Under the pieces are notes generated by a model that made no database searches, was not told the DNA's origin, and saw only the letters and a program-made list of their open reading frames with translations. The translations under genes were made by a program, and so were the position numbers. This document shows positions 36,558 through 46,576 of a stretch of DNA of 64,000 nucleotides, in pieces. This DNA comes from Actinomycetota bacterium (GTDB taxonomy: Bacteria > Actinomycetota > Actinomycetes > Nanopelagicales > Nanopelagicaceae), in assembly GCA_009704505.1 (NCBI GenBank), contig WLEB01000003.1, forward strand, positions 1-64,000. The letters are read 5' to 3'. Every line of letters begins with the position of its first letter. The stretch's first letter is position 1.

Positions 36558-37616
36558 TTGAAGAGAGCATCGAAACTTGTAGCAGTTCTTGCTGCAGCAG
36601 TTTTAATCACAACAGGCTGTTCAAGCTCATCATCTGATAACGCAGGAGGCGATGTAAAAGTTGGTCTTGCTTATGACATTGGTGGCCGTGGAGACAAGTC
36701 ATTTAATGACTCTGCTGCACTTGGTCTAGATCAGGCAAAAGAAGAGTTTGGAATTGAAGCTAAAGAAGTAACTGTTACAACTGGTTCAGATTCAGAGCGT
36801 GAAGACAAGCTTCGTCTATTGGCAGAAGCTGGTTACAACCCAATTATCGCAGTTGGTTTTCTTTATGCAGGACCAATCAAGGCAGTATCAACAGACTATC
36901 CAGACATCAACTTTGGAATCATTGATGATTCATCAGTAGCAGCTCCAAATGTTGCAGGACTTGTATTTGCTGAAGAGCAAGGTTCATACCTAGTTGGTAT
37001 TGCAGCTGCTCTAGAGTCAAAGTCAGGAAAAGTTGGATACATCGGTGGAGTACGTACACCACTACTACAGAAGTTTGAAGCAGGGTTCGTAGCAGGAGTG
37101 AAGGCAACAAAGCCTTCAGCAACTGTTGATGTTAAGTACATCTCCGAGCCACCTGATTTCAGTGGCTTCAATGATCCTGCAAAAGCAAAGGTTATTGCTA
37201 AGGGAATGATCGATAAGGGTGCAGATGTTATTTACTCAGCAGCTGGTGGATCAGGTGCAGGTAACTTTGCTGCAGCTATTGATGCCGGAAAAGCTGGCAA
37301 GAAGGTATGGACAATCGGAGTTGACTCTGATCAGTACCTCAATGCATCACCAGAGGAGCAGGCAAACATGCTAACTTCAATGTTAAAGCGTGTTGACCGC
37401 GCTGTTTATGACGTCATCTCAGCAGCAGTTAACGGAACAACTGTTAACGATGTTTTAGATGCAGCTGCAGGTACCAATGGACGCGTTTACGGTCTAGAAC
37501 TTGATGGTGTGGGAGTCTCATATTCAGGCGATTACATCACTAAGTACAAGGATCAGATTGATAAGGCAGCTGCCGATATCAAGTCTGGTGCCATCACTGT
37601 TCCAACAACGCCATAA
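36558..37616 (+). CDS. BMP/PnrA-family nucleoside-binding lipoprotein
   Basis: Lipobox LITTGC; VGLAYDIGGRGDKSFNDSAALGLDQAKEEFG typical of BMP; GGAGG upstream of TTG 36558 (ORF opens at 36468). Confidence 0.93.
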   Translation: MKRASKLVAVLAAAVLITTGCSSSSSDNAGGDVKVGLAYDIGGRGDKSFNDSAALGLDQAKEEFGIEAKEVTVTTGSDSEREDKLRLLAEAGYNPIIAVGFLYAGPIKAVSTDYPDINFGIIDDSSVAAPNVAGLVFAEEQGSYLVGIAAALESKSGKVGYIGGVRTPLLQKFEAGFVAGVKATKPSATVDVKYISEPPDFSGFNDPAKAKVIAKGMIDKGADVIYSAAGGSGAGNFAAAIDAGKAGKKVWTIGVDSDQYLNASPEEQANMLTSMLKRVDRAVYDVISAAVNGTTVNDVLDAAAGTNGRVYGLELDGVGVSYSGDYITKYKDQIDKAAADIKSGAITVPTTP

Positions 37617-37664
37617 CGGCAATTAAGAACAGGGTAGTAAGTAGTAAAGAAAGATAAGAAGTGG

Positions 37665-37716
37665 CATTTGGCCCGACAATGGAGTTAGATCTCCTTGTTG
37701 GGCCAAATGTTTTTTT
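37665..37716 (+). terminator. Strong intra-operon terminator/attenuator
   Basis: CATTTGGCCCGACAA-T-GGAG / TTAGAT loop / CTCC-TTGTTGGGCCAAATG, about 19 bp with one G-U and one bulge, then T7. Confidence 0.9.
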
Positions 37717-37736
37717 CCAAGAAAGGGAGGCGATCA

Positions 37737-39242
37737 GTGTCCGTAGCAGTTGAACTACGCCACATCACTAAGCGCTTTCCTGGCGTGATCGCAAATAAAG
37801 ATGTGTCACTCAAGGTTGAGAGCGGAACAGTCCACGCCCTTGTCGGTGAAAACGGTGCTGGCAAATCAACTGTGATGAAAATTTTGTATGGAATGCAGAC
37901 TCCAGATAGTGGAGAAATTCTAGTCAATGGACAGGCTGTAGATTTTAAGAATCCAAATGATGCAATCGCAGCCGGTATTGGAATGGTGCATCAGCACTTT
38001 ATGTTGGCTGATAATTTCACTGTCCTAGAGAACATAATTTTAGGATCAGAGCCAAAGCACGGCCTAACAATCGACTTTAAGTCAGCTCGTGCCAAAGTAA
38101 TTGAAATGGCAAATCAGTATGGGTTAGAAATTGATCCAGACTTGATGGTGGAAGAGCTTGGTGTTGGCGCACGTCAACGAGTGGAGATTTTGAAGGTACT
38201 TTTCCGTGGGGCGCGCATTTTGATCTTTGATGAGCCAACCGCTGTGCTCGTCCCGCAAGAAGTTGATGATCTATTCGCCGCACTAGAAGGATTACGTGCA
38301 CAAGGAATGGCAATTATTTTTATCTCACATAAGTTAGATGAAGTCTTGCGAGTAGCTGATGAAGTTACAGTTGTTCGCCAGGGCGTAACCGTTGCCCAAG
38401 TTAAATCTAAAGACGTTACCTCTCGAGAGCTCGCAGAGCTTATGGTTGGAAGTGAACTCCCACAGCCTCATACTCAAGGCCATACCAAGCGCGATGAGGT
38501 TGTGCTCACTCTCTCTGATGTTTGCGTGCCCACTGCAACTGGAAGTCGGGATTTAATCTCACATATTTCTTTTGATCTACACGCAGGTGAAGTTGTTGGA
38601 ATTGCCGGTGTAGAAGGAAATGGTCAGGCAGAACTTATTGAGGCGATCATGGGCCTTCGCGAGTACACCGGACAGGTTTCCTTCCGTGGTAAATCTGTTG
38701 ATCATATGAGTGTTGCAGACCGTCATGATTTAGGTATTGGATTAATTCCAGAAGATCGTCAAAGACAAGCGCTAATGATGAACTCACCATTATGGGAAAA
38801 CCGAATTCTTGGCCATCAACGTGGCAAACCAGTGATGCGTGGATTTATCGTAGATAAACAGGCCACAATCGCTAGCACTCAAACAATCATGAATGAGTTT
38901 GATGTCCGCGCACCTGGTCCACAAACTTTAGCTGCAGCCCTTTCTGGAGGAAACCAACAAAAGTTTATTGTCGGGCGAGAGATGAGCAAAGCACCAGCAT
39001 TACTTCTTGCTTCACATCCAACCCGCGGCGTAGATGTTGGTGCACAAGCTGCAATTTGGGATGTACTTCGCCAAGCTCGCGAAAAAGGAATGGCGATAGT
39101 ACTGATCTCAGCAGACCTAGAAGAGTTAATTGGAATGTCTGATCGCCTATTGGTTATGTTGCGCGGAACGATTACCGCAGAGCTCAATCCTGCTACGACC
39201 ACGCCAGAACAATTAGGTTCAGCAATGACGGGTGCAGCATGA
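37737..39242 (+). CDS. Nucleoside-type ABC transporter ATP-binding protein (tandem ATPase domains)
   Basis: Two nucleotide-binding domains: GENGAGKSTVMKILYG and ALSGGNQQKFIVGREM; GTG start with GGGAGG upstream. Confidence 0.93.
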   Translation: MSVAVELRHITKRFPGVIANKDVSLKVESGTVHALVGENGAGKSTVMKILYGMQTPDSGEILVNGQAVDFKNPNDAIAAGIGMVHQHFMLADNFTVLENIILGSEPKHGLTIDFKSARAKVIEMANQYGLEIDPDLMVEELGVGARQRVEILKVLFRGARILIFDEPTAVLVPQEVDDLFAALEGLRAQGMAIIFISHKLDEVLRVADEVTVVRQGVTVAQVKSKDVTSRELAELMVGSELPQPHTQGHTKRDEVVLTLSDVCVPTATGSRDLISHISFDLHAGEVVGIAGVEGNGQAELIEAIMGLREYTGQVSFRGKSVDHMSVADRHDLGIGLIPEDRQRQALMMNSPLWENRILGHQRGKPVMRGFIVDKQATIASTQTIMNEFDVRAPGPQTLAAALSGGNQQKFIVGREMSKAPALLLASHPTRGVDVGAQAAIWDVLRQAREKGMAIVLISADLEELIGMSDRLLVMLRGTITAELNPATTTPEQLGSAMTGAA

Positions 39243-40372
39243 AGGCCCAACGTTTCTCAATGACAAAAATTGGTTTGGCAGTGGCAGCGCCGTTATTCGC
39301 AGCTTTCTTTTCAATTATTGTTTCTAGCATTGCTGTTATTGCCACAAAAAAATCTCCAATAGATGCTTTCAGTTCTATGTTGGAATATGGATTTCGTACC
39401 GGATCGTTGATGGAGATCGTAAATATTGCAACTCCTTATTACATAGCTGCAATCGCGATTGCAGTGACTTTCCGTGCTGGTTTGTTTAATATCGGAGTTG
39501 AAGGACAGCTACGCCTTGGGGCATTGTTTAGTTGTTACATCGGGGCGATGTTCGTTTTGCCGCCGGTCTTACACGTTCTAGTTGTCTTCATGATTGCAAT
39601 GACATTTGGTGGACTCTGGGCTGCAATTGCCGCATATTTAAAGGTTAGGCGTGGAGTTAACGAAGTTATCTCCACCATCATGCTCAATAGTTTGGCTGGT
39701 GGGCTTTCTGCATACTTGTTGTCTAAGCATTTTGCAGTTATTGAAGTGGGCTCAAATAACTTAGAAACAAAACAACTTCCAGCATCTGCCCAAGTACCAG
39801 ATCTCATGCCTATTCTGCGAACATTTGGAGTAGAAGATCAGCCCGGTGGTGGAGTCTATGGAATGTTTTTCGTTGCGATAGCACTTGGATTTACTTTTTG
39901 GTTTGTAGTAAATCGCACTCGATTTGGTTTTGAACTCCGTGCCTCTGGAAGTAATCCAATTGCAGCTCGGGTCAGTGGTGTTAACTCTAAAAAGATGACT
40001 TTCTTAGCACTCGTTATCTCTGGCGCAATCGCAGGTTTAGCAGGATTACCAGAAGTCTTAGGCCAAACACATACGTATAACCTAGGTTTTAGAGCGGGTA
40101 TTGGATTTTCAGCAATTGCAGTTGCCTTATTGGGACGAAACTCTGCCGGGGGAATGGCATTTAGTGCTCTGTTGTTTGGCTTCCTAGAGGTTAGCGCTAG
40201 ATCACTCGAACTGATCGATATTGCACCTGAAACCTATGTCATTATGCAAGGTTCAATTTTGCTGAGCGCAGTTGTTGCATACGAAGTCGTACGTAGATTT
40301 AAATTAGTATTGCAGAGCAAAGAGCTTGCAAAAGTGGCTGCACAAGTTACTACAGCGGGGGTTACGAAGTGA
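39239..40372 (+). CDS. Nucleoside-type ABC transporter permease
   Basis: FRAGLFNIGVEGQLRLGALFS; ATG overlaps ATPase stop. Confidence 0.93.
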   Translation: MKAQRFSMTKIGLAVAAPLFAAFFSIIVSSIAVIATKKSPIDAFSSMLEYGFRTGSLMEIVNIATPYYIAAIAIAVTFRAGLFNIGVEGQLRLGALFSCYIGAMFVLPPVLHVLVVFMIAMTFGGLWAAIAAYLKVRRGVNEVISTIMLNSLAGGLSAYLLSKHFAVIEVGSNNLETKQLPASAQVPDLMPILRTFGVEDQPGGGVYGMFFVAIALGFTFWFVVNRTRFGFELRASGSNPIAARVSGVNSKKMTFLALVISGAIAGLAGLPEVLGQTHTYNLGFRAGIGFSAIAVALLGRNSAGGMAFSALLFGFLEVSARSLELIDIAPETYVIMQGSILLSAVVAYEVVRRFKLVLQSKELAKVAAQVTTAGVTK

Positions 40373-41598
40373 AAGCAATGAAGTTTTTGCGTTATGCAAC
40401 TATGTTGCTGTTCGCTCTTGCCTCCATTAGGGTCATTACAGGGGCATCGAATTTAACAAGTATTGGTACCGCATCTGCGGCGCTTTTGTTATCAGTTCCA
40501 ATTGTTTTGGCTGCACTCGGTGGCTTGTTCTCGGAACGTGCTGGTGTTGTAAATATCGGCCTAGAGGGCATGATGATTATGGGTGCTTGGGCCGGCGGGT
40601 TTATTGGAGCCAAATACGGACCATGGCTTGGATTAATAGCTGCAGTTATTTTTGGCGCAGTTGGAGCGCTAGTTCATGCAATTGCAACCGTAACCTTTGG
40701 AGTAGATCACGTTGTATCCGGCGTTGCCATAAACATTATTGCCGCAGGTTTGGTTCGTTATCTTTCAACGCTCATGTACAAAGGTGGTTCGTGGCCAGGC
40801 CCATCACAATCACCACCTATTGAGTCGATTCCCCTTAATGGATTACCTGTTTTATCTGGTGGACGCTTCTTCGGTTGGCAAAGTCCAGATGTTTTAACAT
40901 GGATTTCGGAGAAGAACTGGTTCTTTGTCTCTGATGTTTCATCAGTACTTCGAGGTTTAACTGGCGATCTTTCATATGTAACTATTGTTGCAATCGCATT
41001 TGTCCCGCTGGCCTACTTCATTTTATGGAAGACAGCGTTTGGTCTTCGTTTACGAAGTGCAGGCGAGGCACCAATTGCTGCCGAATCTCTGGGAGTCAAT
41101 GTTTATGCCATGAAGTACGCAGGTGTAGTTATTTCTGGTGGTTTAGCCGGACTCGGTGGTGGCTTTTTAGCAATTGTTGCAGCAAGTAACTACCAAGAGA
41201 ATCAAGTTGCAGGTCGAGGTTACGTTGGATTGGCAGCGCTGATATTTGGAAACTATCGCCCTGGTGGTCTTTTGGCAGGTGCGGGTTTATTTGGTTTTGC
41301 TGATGCACTGCAACTTCGAGATTCGACAGCAATTCACGCTTTGCTAATTCTTATTGCGCTGATATTGGTTTTTGTAGCTTTCCGAAACTTCAAAAAGGGA
41401 AACAACCTTTCTGCAGGTTTGAGTCTTGCCTTTGCTGCAGGCTCTCTCTGGTTCTATTTTGCAGTTGATGAACTTCCTGGACAGTTAGTAACTATGACTC
41501 CATATATTGCAACACTTCTAGTAATGGCACTTGCATCTCAGCGGCTTCGAATGCCCGCAGCAGATGGAATACCGTATCGACGCGGTGGCATGGGATGA
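40369..41598 (+). CDS. Nucleoside-type ABC transporter permease
   Basis: LFSERAGVVNIGLEGMMIMGAWAGGFIG. Confidence 0.93.
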   Translation: MKAMKFLRYATMLLFALASIRVITGASNLTSIGTASAALLLSVPIVLAALGGLFSERAGVVNIGLEGMMIMGAWAGGFIGAKYGPWLGLIAAVIFGAVGALVHAIATVTFGVDHVVSGVAINIIAAGLVRYLSTLMYKGGSWPGPSQSPPIESIPLNGLPVLSGGRFFGWQSPDVLTWISEKNWFFVSDVSSVLRGLTGDLSYVTIVAIAFVPLAYFILWKTAFGLRLRSAGEAPIAAESLGVNVYAMKYAGVVISGGLAGLGGGFLAIVAASNYQENQVAGRGYVGLAALIFGNYRPGGLLAGAGLFGFADALQLRDSTAIHALLILIALILVFVAFRNFKKGNNLSAGLSLAFAAGSLWFYFAVDELPGQLVTMTPYIATLLVMALASQRLRMPAADGIPYRRGGMG

Positions 41599-41996
41599 GC
41601 TCCTTAGATTGGGATTTGTTGCACAAAGAAGCAATAGCTGCCATGAAAACTGCATATGCTCCGTATTCAAAATTTCCTGTTGGAGTCTCTGCTCTCGTTA
41701 GTGATGGACGAATCGTAAAGGGCTGCAACGTTGAAAACGCTAGTTATGGCGTTGGTTTATGTGCAGAGTGCGGTTTGGTCTCCAATTTAATTTCATCTGG
41801 TGGTGGGCGCCTTGTTGCAATTGTCTGCGTTGATGGTCAGGGAGATTACTTAGCTCCCTGCGGTCGTTGTCGCCAACTTTTGTACGAGCACGGTGGCCCA
41901 GATGCATTACTCATGACAGATGATGGCCCCCAAAAAATGTCAGTAATGCTTCCTTGGGCATTTGGCCCCGATGATTTAGATCGTAACGAGCGCTAA
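41595..41996 (+). CDS. cdd: Cytidine deaminase
   Basis: AYAPYSKFPVGVSALVSDGRIVKGCNVENASYGVGLCAE; PCGRCRQLLYE zinc motifs. Confidence 0.96.
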   Translation: MSSLDWDLLHKEAIAAMKTAYAPYSKFPVGVSALVSDGRIVKGCNVENASYGVGLCAECGLVSNLISSGGGRLVAIVCVDGQGDYLAPCGRCRQLLYEHGGPDALLMTDDGPQKMSVMLPWAFGPDDLDRNER

Positions 41997-43289
41997 ATGA
42001 TCGAAGCTTTTTCAGCTGCAGAAGTTATTGCAGCTAAGCGTGATAAGCATGTTTTATCTGACGCGCAGATTGATTGGGTGATCGATGCATACACACGAGG
42101 CGCCGTTGCAGATGAGCAGATGTCGGCCCTTCTAATGGCAATTCTTCTCAATGGAATGCAGAGCCAAGAGATTTCGCGCTGGACTGATGCGATGATCAAT
42201 AGTGGCGAACGAATGAATTGGTCTGCTCTTTCTCGTCCTACTGTTGATAAACATTCAACGGGAGGAGTAGGCGACAAGATAACTTTGCCACTTGCACCAT
42301 TAGTTGCAGCATGTGGTGCAGCCGTTCCACAACTATCTGGTCGTGGCCTTGGCCATACTGGTGGAACTCTAGATAAATTGGAATCCATTCCAGGATGGAG
42401 AGCATCGCTATCTAATGATGAAATGCTTAAAGTTTTACAGGATTGTGGCGCCGTAATTTGTGCAGCCGGTGCTGGTTTAGCACCGGCGGATAAAAAACTT
42501 TACGCACTCCGTGATGTAACTGCCACGGTTGAATCAATTCCACTCATTGCATCATCAATTATGAGTAAAAAAATTGCTGAAGGAACAAGTGCATTGGTCC
42601 TAGACGTAAAAACCGGCAAGGGTGCATTTATGAGTGACCCAGAAAAAGCCAAAGAGCTTGCACACGTAATGGTTGAATTAGGAAAGCGTGCTGGAGTAAA
42701 TACTGTCGCATTGGTTACTGCAATGGATATCCCTCTTGGGTTGACTGCAGGAAATGCTCTTGAAGTCCGAGAATCTATCGAAGTGCTCTCTGGTGGTGGA
42801 CCAGAAGATGTTGTGCAGTTAACTGTTTTACTTGCGCAGGAAATGCTCAATCTTGTAGGAATAAAAGATGCCGATCCTGCTGCTGCACTTAAAAATGGAA
42901 AAGCAATGGATGTTTGGCGCACCATGATTTCCTCTCAAGGTGGAGATCCAGATGCAAAACTGCCCGTTGCTAAAGAAAATACAGTCGTTCGCGCAGACAA
43001 AGACGGAACGATTCTTTCCATGGATGCAATGAAAGTTGGAATAGCCGCTTGGCGATTGGGAGCGGGTCGCTCTCGTCAAGGTGAGAGCGTCCAGGCCGGG
43101 GCAGGAATAGAGATTCACGCTAAACCTGGAGATGTCATTAAGGCTGGCTCGCCCCTCTACACGCTTCATACAGACATTGCTGCCACCTTTGCTCGTGCTT
43201 TAGAGAGCCTTGAGAATTCCGTTGAGATTGGCGAGCTACTAGCAGGTGGAATCGATAGATTGCCTTTGATTATAGAAAGAATCGTTTAA
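41997..43289 (+). CDS. deoA: Thymidine phosphorylase
   Basis: DKHSTGGVGDKITLPLAPLVAACGAAVPQLSGRGLGHTGGTLDKLESIPG. Confidence 0.97.
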   Translation: MIEAFSAAEVIAAKRDKHVLSDAQIDWVIDAYTRGAVADEQMSALLMAILLNGMQSQEISRWTDAMINSGERMNWSALSRPTVDKHSTGGVGDKITLPLAPLVAACGAAVPQLSGRGLGHTGGTLDKLESIPGWRASLSNDEMLKVLQDCGAVICAAGAGLAPADKKLYALRDVTATVESIPLIASSIMSKKIAEGTSALVLDVKTGKGAFMSDPEKAKELAHVMVELGKRAGVNTVALVTAMDIPLGLTAGNALEVRESIEVLSGGGPEDVVQLTVLLAQEMLNLVGIKDADPAAALKNGKAMDVWRTMISSQGGDPDAKLPVAKENTVVRADKDGTILSMDAMKVGIAAWRLGAGRSRQGESVQAGAGIEIHAKPGDVIKAGSPLYTLHTDIAATFARALESLENSVEIGELLAGGIDRLPLIIERIV

Positions 43290-43389
43290 GGTTAGCCAAT
43301 AGTTCTTTTAAAATTATAAAGTGGTTTAGATGCCGCTCATGCAGTGAATTAAATAAGACGTGAAGTGAATTGAAAACGAGGTAGAGCAG

Positions 43390-44487
43390 ATGGCTTTAAA
43401 TAGCATTCCAACAAAAGATCAGATCAAGGCAGTACCAAAAGTCTTATTACATGATCATTTGGATGGTGGCCTACGCCCACAAACAATCATCGATATTGCT
43501 CAAGAGATTGGCTATGACCTACTGCCAACCCATGATGCCGGCGAACTTGCTATGTGGTTTCGAGAAGCCTGCGATTCTGGATCACTCGTGAGGTATTTGG
43601 AGACATTTTCACACACCATTGCTGTCATGCAACGCCGAGAAGATATTGTGCGAGTTGCACGAGAATGCGCACTTGATCTTGCACGCGATGGCGTCGTCTA
43701 TGCAGAGGTTCGTGGAGCACCAGAGCTTTTCACGCTAAAAGGCCTAACAATGTCTGACGTAGTTGAAGCAACTATTGAAGGATTTGAATTAGGAACCAAA
43801 GATGCAAAAAATGAAGGCTTCACAATTATTGTCCGTTCACTATTGTGTGGCATGCGTCAAAATAATAGATCTCAGGAAGTTGCTGAGTTAGTTGTTAAAT
43901 ACAGAGATAGGGGGGTTGTTGGCTTTGATATCGCTGGTCCTGAAGATGGTTTTCCGCCGAGTGATCAAAAAGATGCTTTTGATCATCTTCGTAAAGAAGA
44001 TGCCCATTTTACTATCCATGCTGGTGAAGCGTATGGAATCCCCTCAATCTGGGAAGCGATCCAACTCTGCGGAGCCGAACGATTAGGCCATGGAGTTCGT
44101 ATCATCGATGATATTGATTTCTCTGGGGCTACCCCAAAACTAGGTCGACTCGCATCATATGTTCGAGATCGAAGAATTCCGCTAGAGCTCTGTCCAACTT
44201 CAAATTTACAAACAGGTGCTGCAGCAAGTTATGCCGAGCACCCAATTGGCAAACTAGCTCAACTTCGTTTTCGTGTAACGCTTAATACAGACAACAGATT
44301 AATGAGTCAAACATCGATGTCATTTGAGATGGAAGAGGCAGTAAAGGCGTTTAATTGGAATTTTGCAGAACTACAACGAGTAACAATTAACGCCATGAAG
44401 AGTGCCTTTATCCCATATCCAGAGAGATTAGAGATTATCGAAAAGGTAATCAAACCTGGTTATGAAAAGATTTCATCGGGAACATGA
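43390..44487 (+). CDS. add: Adenosine deaminase
   Basis: [45 protein letters not shown]. Confidence 0.97.
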   Translation: MALNSIPTKDQIKAVPKVLLHDHLDGGLRPQTIIDIAQEIGYDLLPTHDAGELAMWFREACDSGSLVRYLETFSHTIAVMQRREDIVRVARECALDLARDGVVYAEVRGAPELFTLKGLTMSDVVEATIEGFELGTKDAKNEGFTIIVRSLLCGMRQNNRSQEVAELVVKYRDRGVVGFDIAGPEDGFPPSDQKDAFDHLRKEDAHFTIHAGEAYGIPSIWEAIQLCGAERLGHGVRIIDDIDFSGATPKLGRLASYVRDRRIPLELCPTSNLQTGAAASYAEHPIGKLAQLRFRVTLNTDNRLMSQTSMSFEMEEAVKAFNWNFAELQRVTINAMKSAFIPYPERLEIIEKVIKPGYEKISSGT

Positions 44488-45680
44488 CCCATTCAACAAT
44501 TGATTTTACTGATCCAGAGTTCATTGCTAACCCATATCCTGCATTAAAGGAGTTACGCAAAAGCGATGGTCCTCTTTGGCATGAAGGAATGCAAATTTTT
44601 TTGGCTGCCAAACATGGTGATGCCAATGATGTTTTCCGAAACAAATCATTAGGACGAATATTTGCACCAAAAACTCCAGAGTTTGAGTGGGAGATTTTTA
44701 ACTGGCTACATGCCGACTCAATTTTAGATAGCGAGCCACCTAAGCACACTCGATTACGTTCTCTAGTTGCTAAGGCATTTAACCGTCAAAAAATTGAGGG
44801 AATGCGACCTGGTGTTGAGCGGATCACTCAGCAATTACTGGATAGCATTGAGGAGAAAGTTAAATCAGGGGAAACCTTTGATCTGATTGCAGACTACGCC
44901 GAACCATTGCCGGTAAAAATTATTGCCGATCTTTTAGGTTTTCCTGAAAGCGATGAACACTTACTTCGTCCATGGTCACAAGCGATAGTAAAGATGTATG
45001 AAGTAAATCCATCCCTGCAATATCAAGCAGATGCTAAAAAGGCCGGACGTGAATTTGCAGAGTATGTGCGTGGACTAGCCGAACAACGAAAAAAGACCCC
45101 TGGCCAAGATTTGATATCAGAGTTAGCAACCGTTGAAGAAAACGGTGAAAAGCTCAATATGCAGGAGTTAGTAGCAACCTGCGTGTTGCTTCTTAACGCA
45201 GGGCATGAAGCAAGTGTGAATGCTTTTGGAAATGGAATGGTTGCAGTTTTGGAGCGAGCTGACCAAACAAAACTCCTACGAGAAAATCCTAGAGAGTTGA
45301 CCAATACCGCACTAGAGGAGTTCATGCGCTTTGATGCACCCCTACATTTGTTTGAGCGAACCGCCACAGCTGATACTCACATTGGGGGAGTTGAGATTAA
45401 GCAAGGGCAAAAGATTGCTGCATTGATTGGTTCAGCAAATCGTGATGAATCAATTTTCTCTTCGGCGGAATCAATGGATGTAACACGAGATCCAAATCCA
45501 CATATTGGCTTTGGTGCAGGTATTCACTTCTGCCTCGGTGCACCATTAGCAAGGCTTGAAATGAGTGTCTCGCTGCCTGCGTTATGGGAAAAGTATCCAG
45601 ATATGCAACTGTCCACTAAGCCAGTACGTCGTCCAACATTTGTTTTGCGTGGTTATGAAAGTGTTTTTATCTCCGCTTGA
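44484..45680 (+). CDS. Cytochrome P450
   Basis: Heme motif [27 protein letters not shown]-helix; EEFMRFDAP ExxR region; ATGA overlap with add. Confidence 0.95.
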   Translation: MTHSTIDFTDPEFIANPYPALKELRKSDGPLWHEGMQIFLAAKHGDANDVFRNKSLGRIFAPKTPEFEWEIFNWLHADSILDSEPPKHTRLRSLVAKAFNRQKIEGMRPGVERITQQLLDSIEEKVKSGETFDLIADYAEPLPVKIIADLLGFPESDEHLLRPWSQAIVKMYEVNPSLQYQADAKKAGREFAEYVRGLAEQRKKTPGQDLISELATVEENGEKLNMQELVATCVLLLNAGHEASVNAFGNGMVAVLERADQTKLLRENPRELTNTALEEFMRFDAPLHLFERTATADTHIGGVEIKQGQKIAALIGSANRDESIFSSAESMDVTRDPNPHIGFGAGIHFCLGAPLARLEMSVSLPALWEKYPDMQLSTKPVRRPTFVLRGYESVFISA

Positions 45681-46558
45681 TCAGGATATGAAGACTGGGC
45701 ACCTTTTTTAGTAACGCTTCGAGATGCAACCTTTACACCAAAGCTCATTGCAGTTGCTGGATCATCACCCTTAGCTAAGGCATAGGCAAAACTGCCAACA
45801 AAACTATCTCCGGCCCCTGTTGTATCGACTGCCTTCGTTTGTGGTGCCGGACATTTAACAAGTGAGCCTTCAGAATCTATGAAAATTGCGCCCTGACTAC
45901 CCACAGTTACAATCGAATTTTCCCCAGGCCTAAAGCTTTTTAGAATCTCATCACTAGTTGGCAATTGACCGTGTAGTTCGCGAAACTCTGTTTCATTTGG
46001 AATGATCCAATCGCAGAGGTCAATTAACTCCTGTGAGAGTTTTTCAAATGGAGCAGGATTTAAAATTGTTGTGCACCCGCGGCCCTTGGCGGCTTTAAAA
46101 GCTGCCAAGGTTACTTCTTGCTTGATTTCACATTGGGCAATCACAATATTTAGGTCAGGAATGTTATTGATTGCATCAACTGCTCTACTGACTTCAATCT
46201 CATGGTTTGCTCCAGGAATAATTATGATTCTGTTTTCACCTTCACCATCAACCCAAATATGTGCAACTCCAGTGGGTGTCTCACTTCGATCTACATAAGA
46301 AACATTCACTCCAACTTTATTGAAGTTATCAGCTATGGCATCTCCAAAAACATCTTTTCCAAGTTTGCCAATAAAGTGAACATTCGCACCGCACATGGCT
46401 GCCATTACTGCTTGATTTGCACCCTTGCCACCAAAACCGGTTGTGAAGACTTCTCCTACAAGAGTTTGACCTGGCTTTGGCAACACACTGGCATAGGCAG
46501 TTAAATCCATCATCGCACTTCCTACGACTGCAATAACTGCCGTCTGGTTTTGGCTCAT
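45653..46558 (-). CDS. rbsK: Ribokinase (PfkB family)
   Basis: VVGSAMMDLTAYASVLPKPGQTLVGEVFTTGFGGKGANQAVMAA; DTTGAGDSFVGSFAYAL. Confidence 0.94.
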   Translation of the reverse strand: MSQNQTAVIAVVGSAMMDLTAYASVLPKPGQTLVGEVFTTGFGGKGANQAVMAAMCGANVHFIGKLGKDVFGDAIADNFNKVGVNVSYVDRSETPTGVAHIWVDGEGENRIIIIPGANHEIEVSRAVDAINNIPDLNIVIAQCEIKQEVTLAAFKAAKGRGCTTILNPAPFEKLSQELIDLCDWIIPNETEFRELHGQLPTSDEILKSFRPGENSIVTVGSQGAIFIDSEGSLVKCPAPQTKAVDTTGAGDSFVGSFAYALAKGDDPATAMSFGVKVASRSVTKKGAQSSYPDQAEIKTLS

Positions 46559-46563
46559 TGCGC

Positions 46564-46570
46564 TAGGGTA
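46564..46570. promoter_or_regulatory. Shared bidirectional -10 for rbsK (-) and nucleoside hydrolase (+)
   Basis: TAGGGTA: + strand TAGGGT, 7 nt, ATG 46577; - strand TACCCT, 6 nt, ATG 46558. Confidence 0.6.
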
Positions 46571-46576
46571 CTGGTT

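Noticed and set aside
45190-45230. P450 I-helix AGHEAS lacks the usual Thr next to the acid (AGxET)
   Set aside because: AGHEA[TS] variants are frequent among bacterial P450s; not evidence of inactivity.
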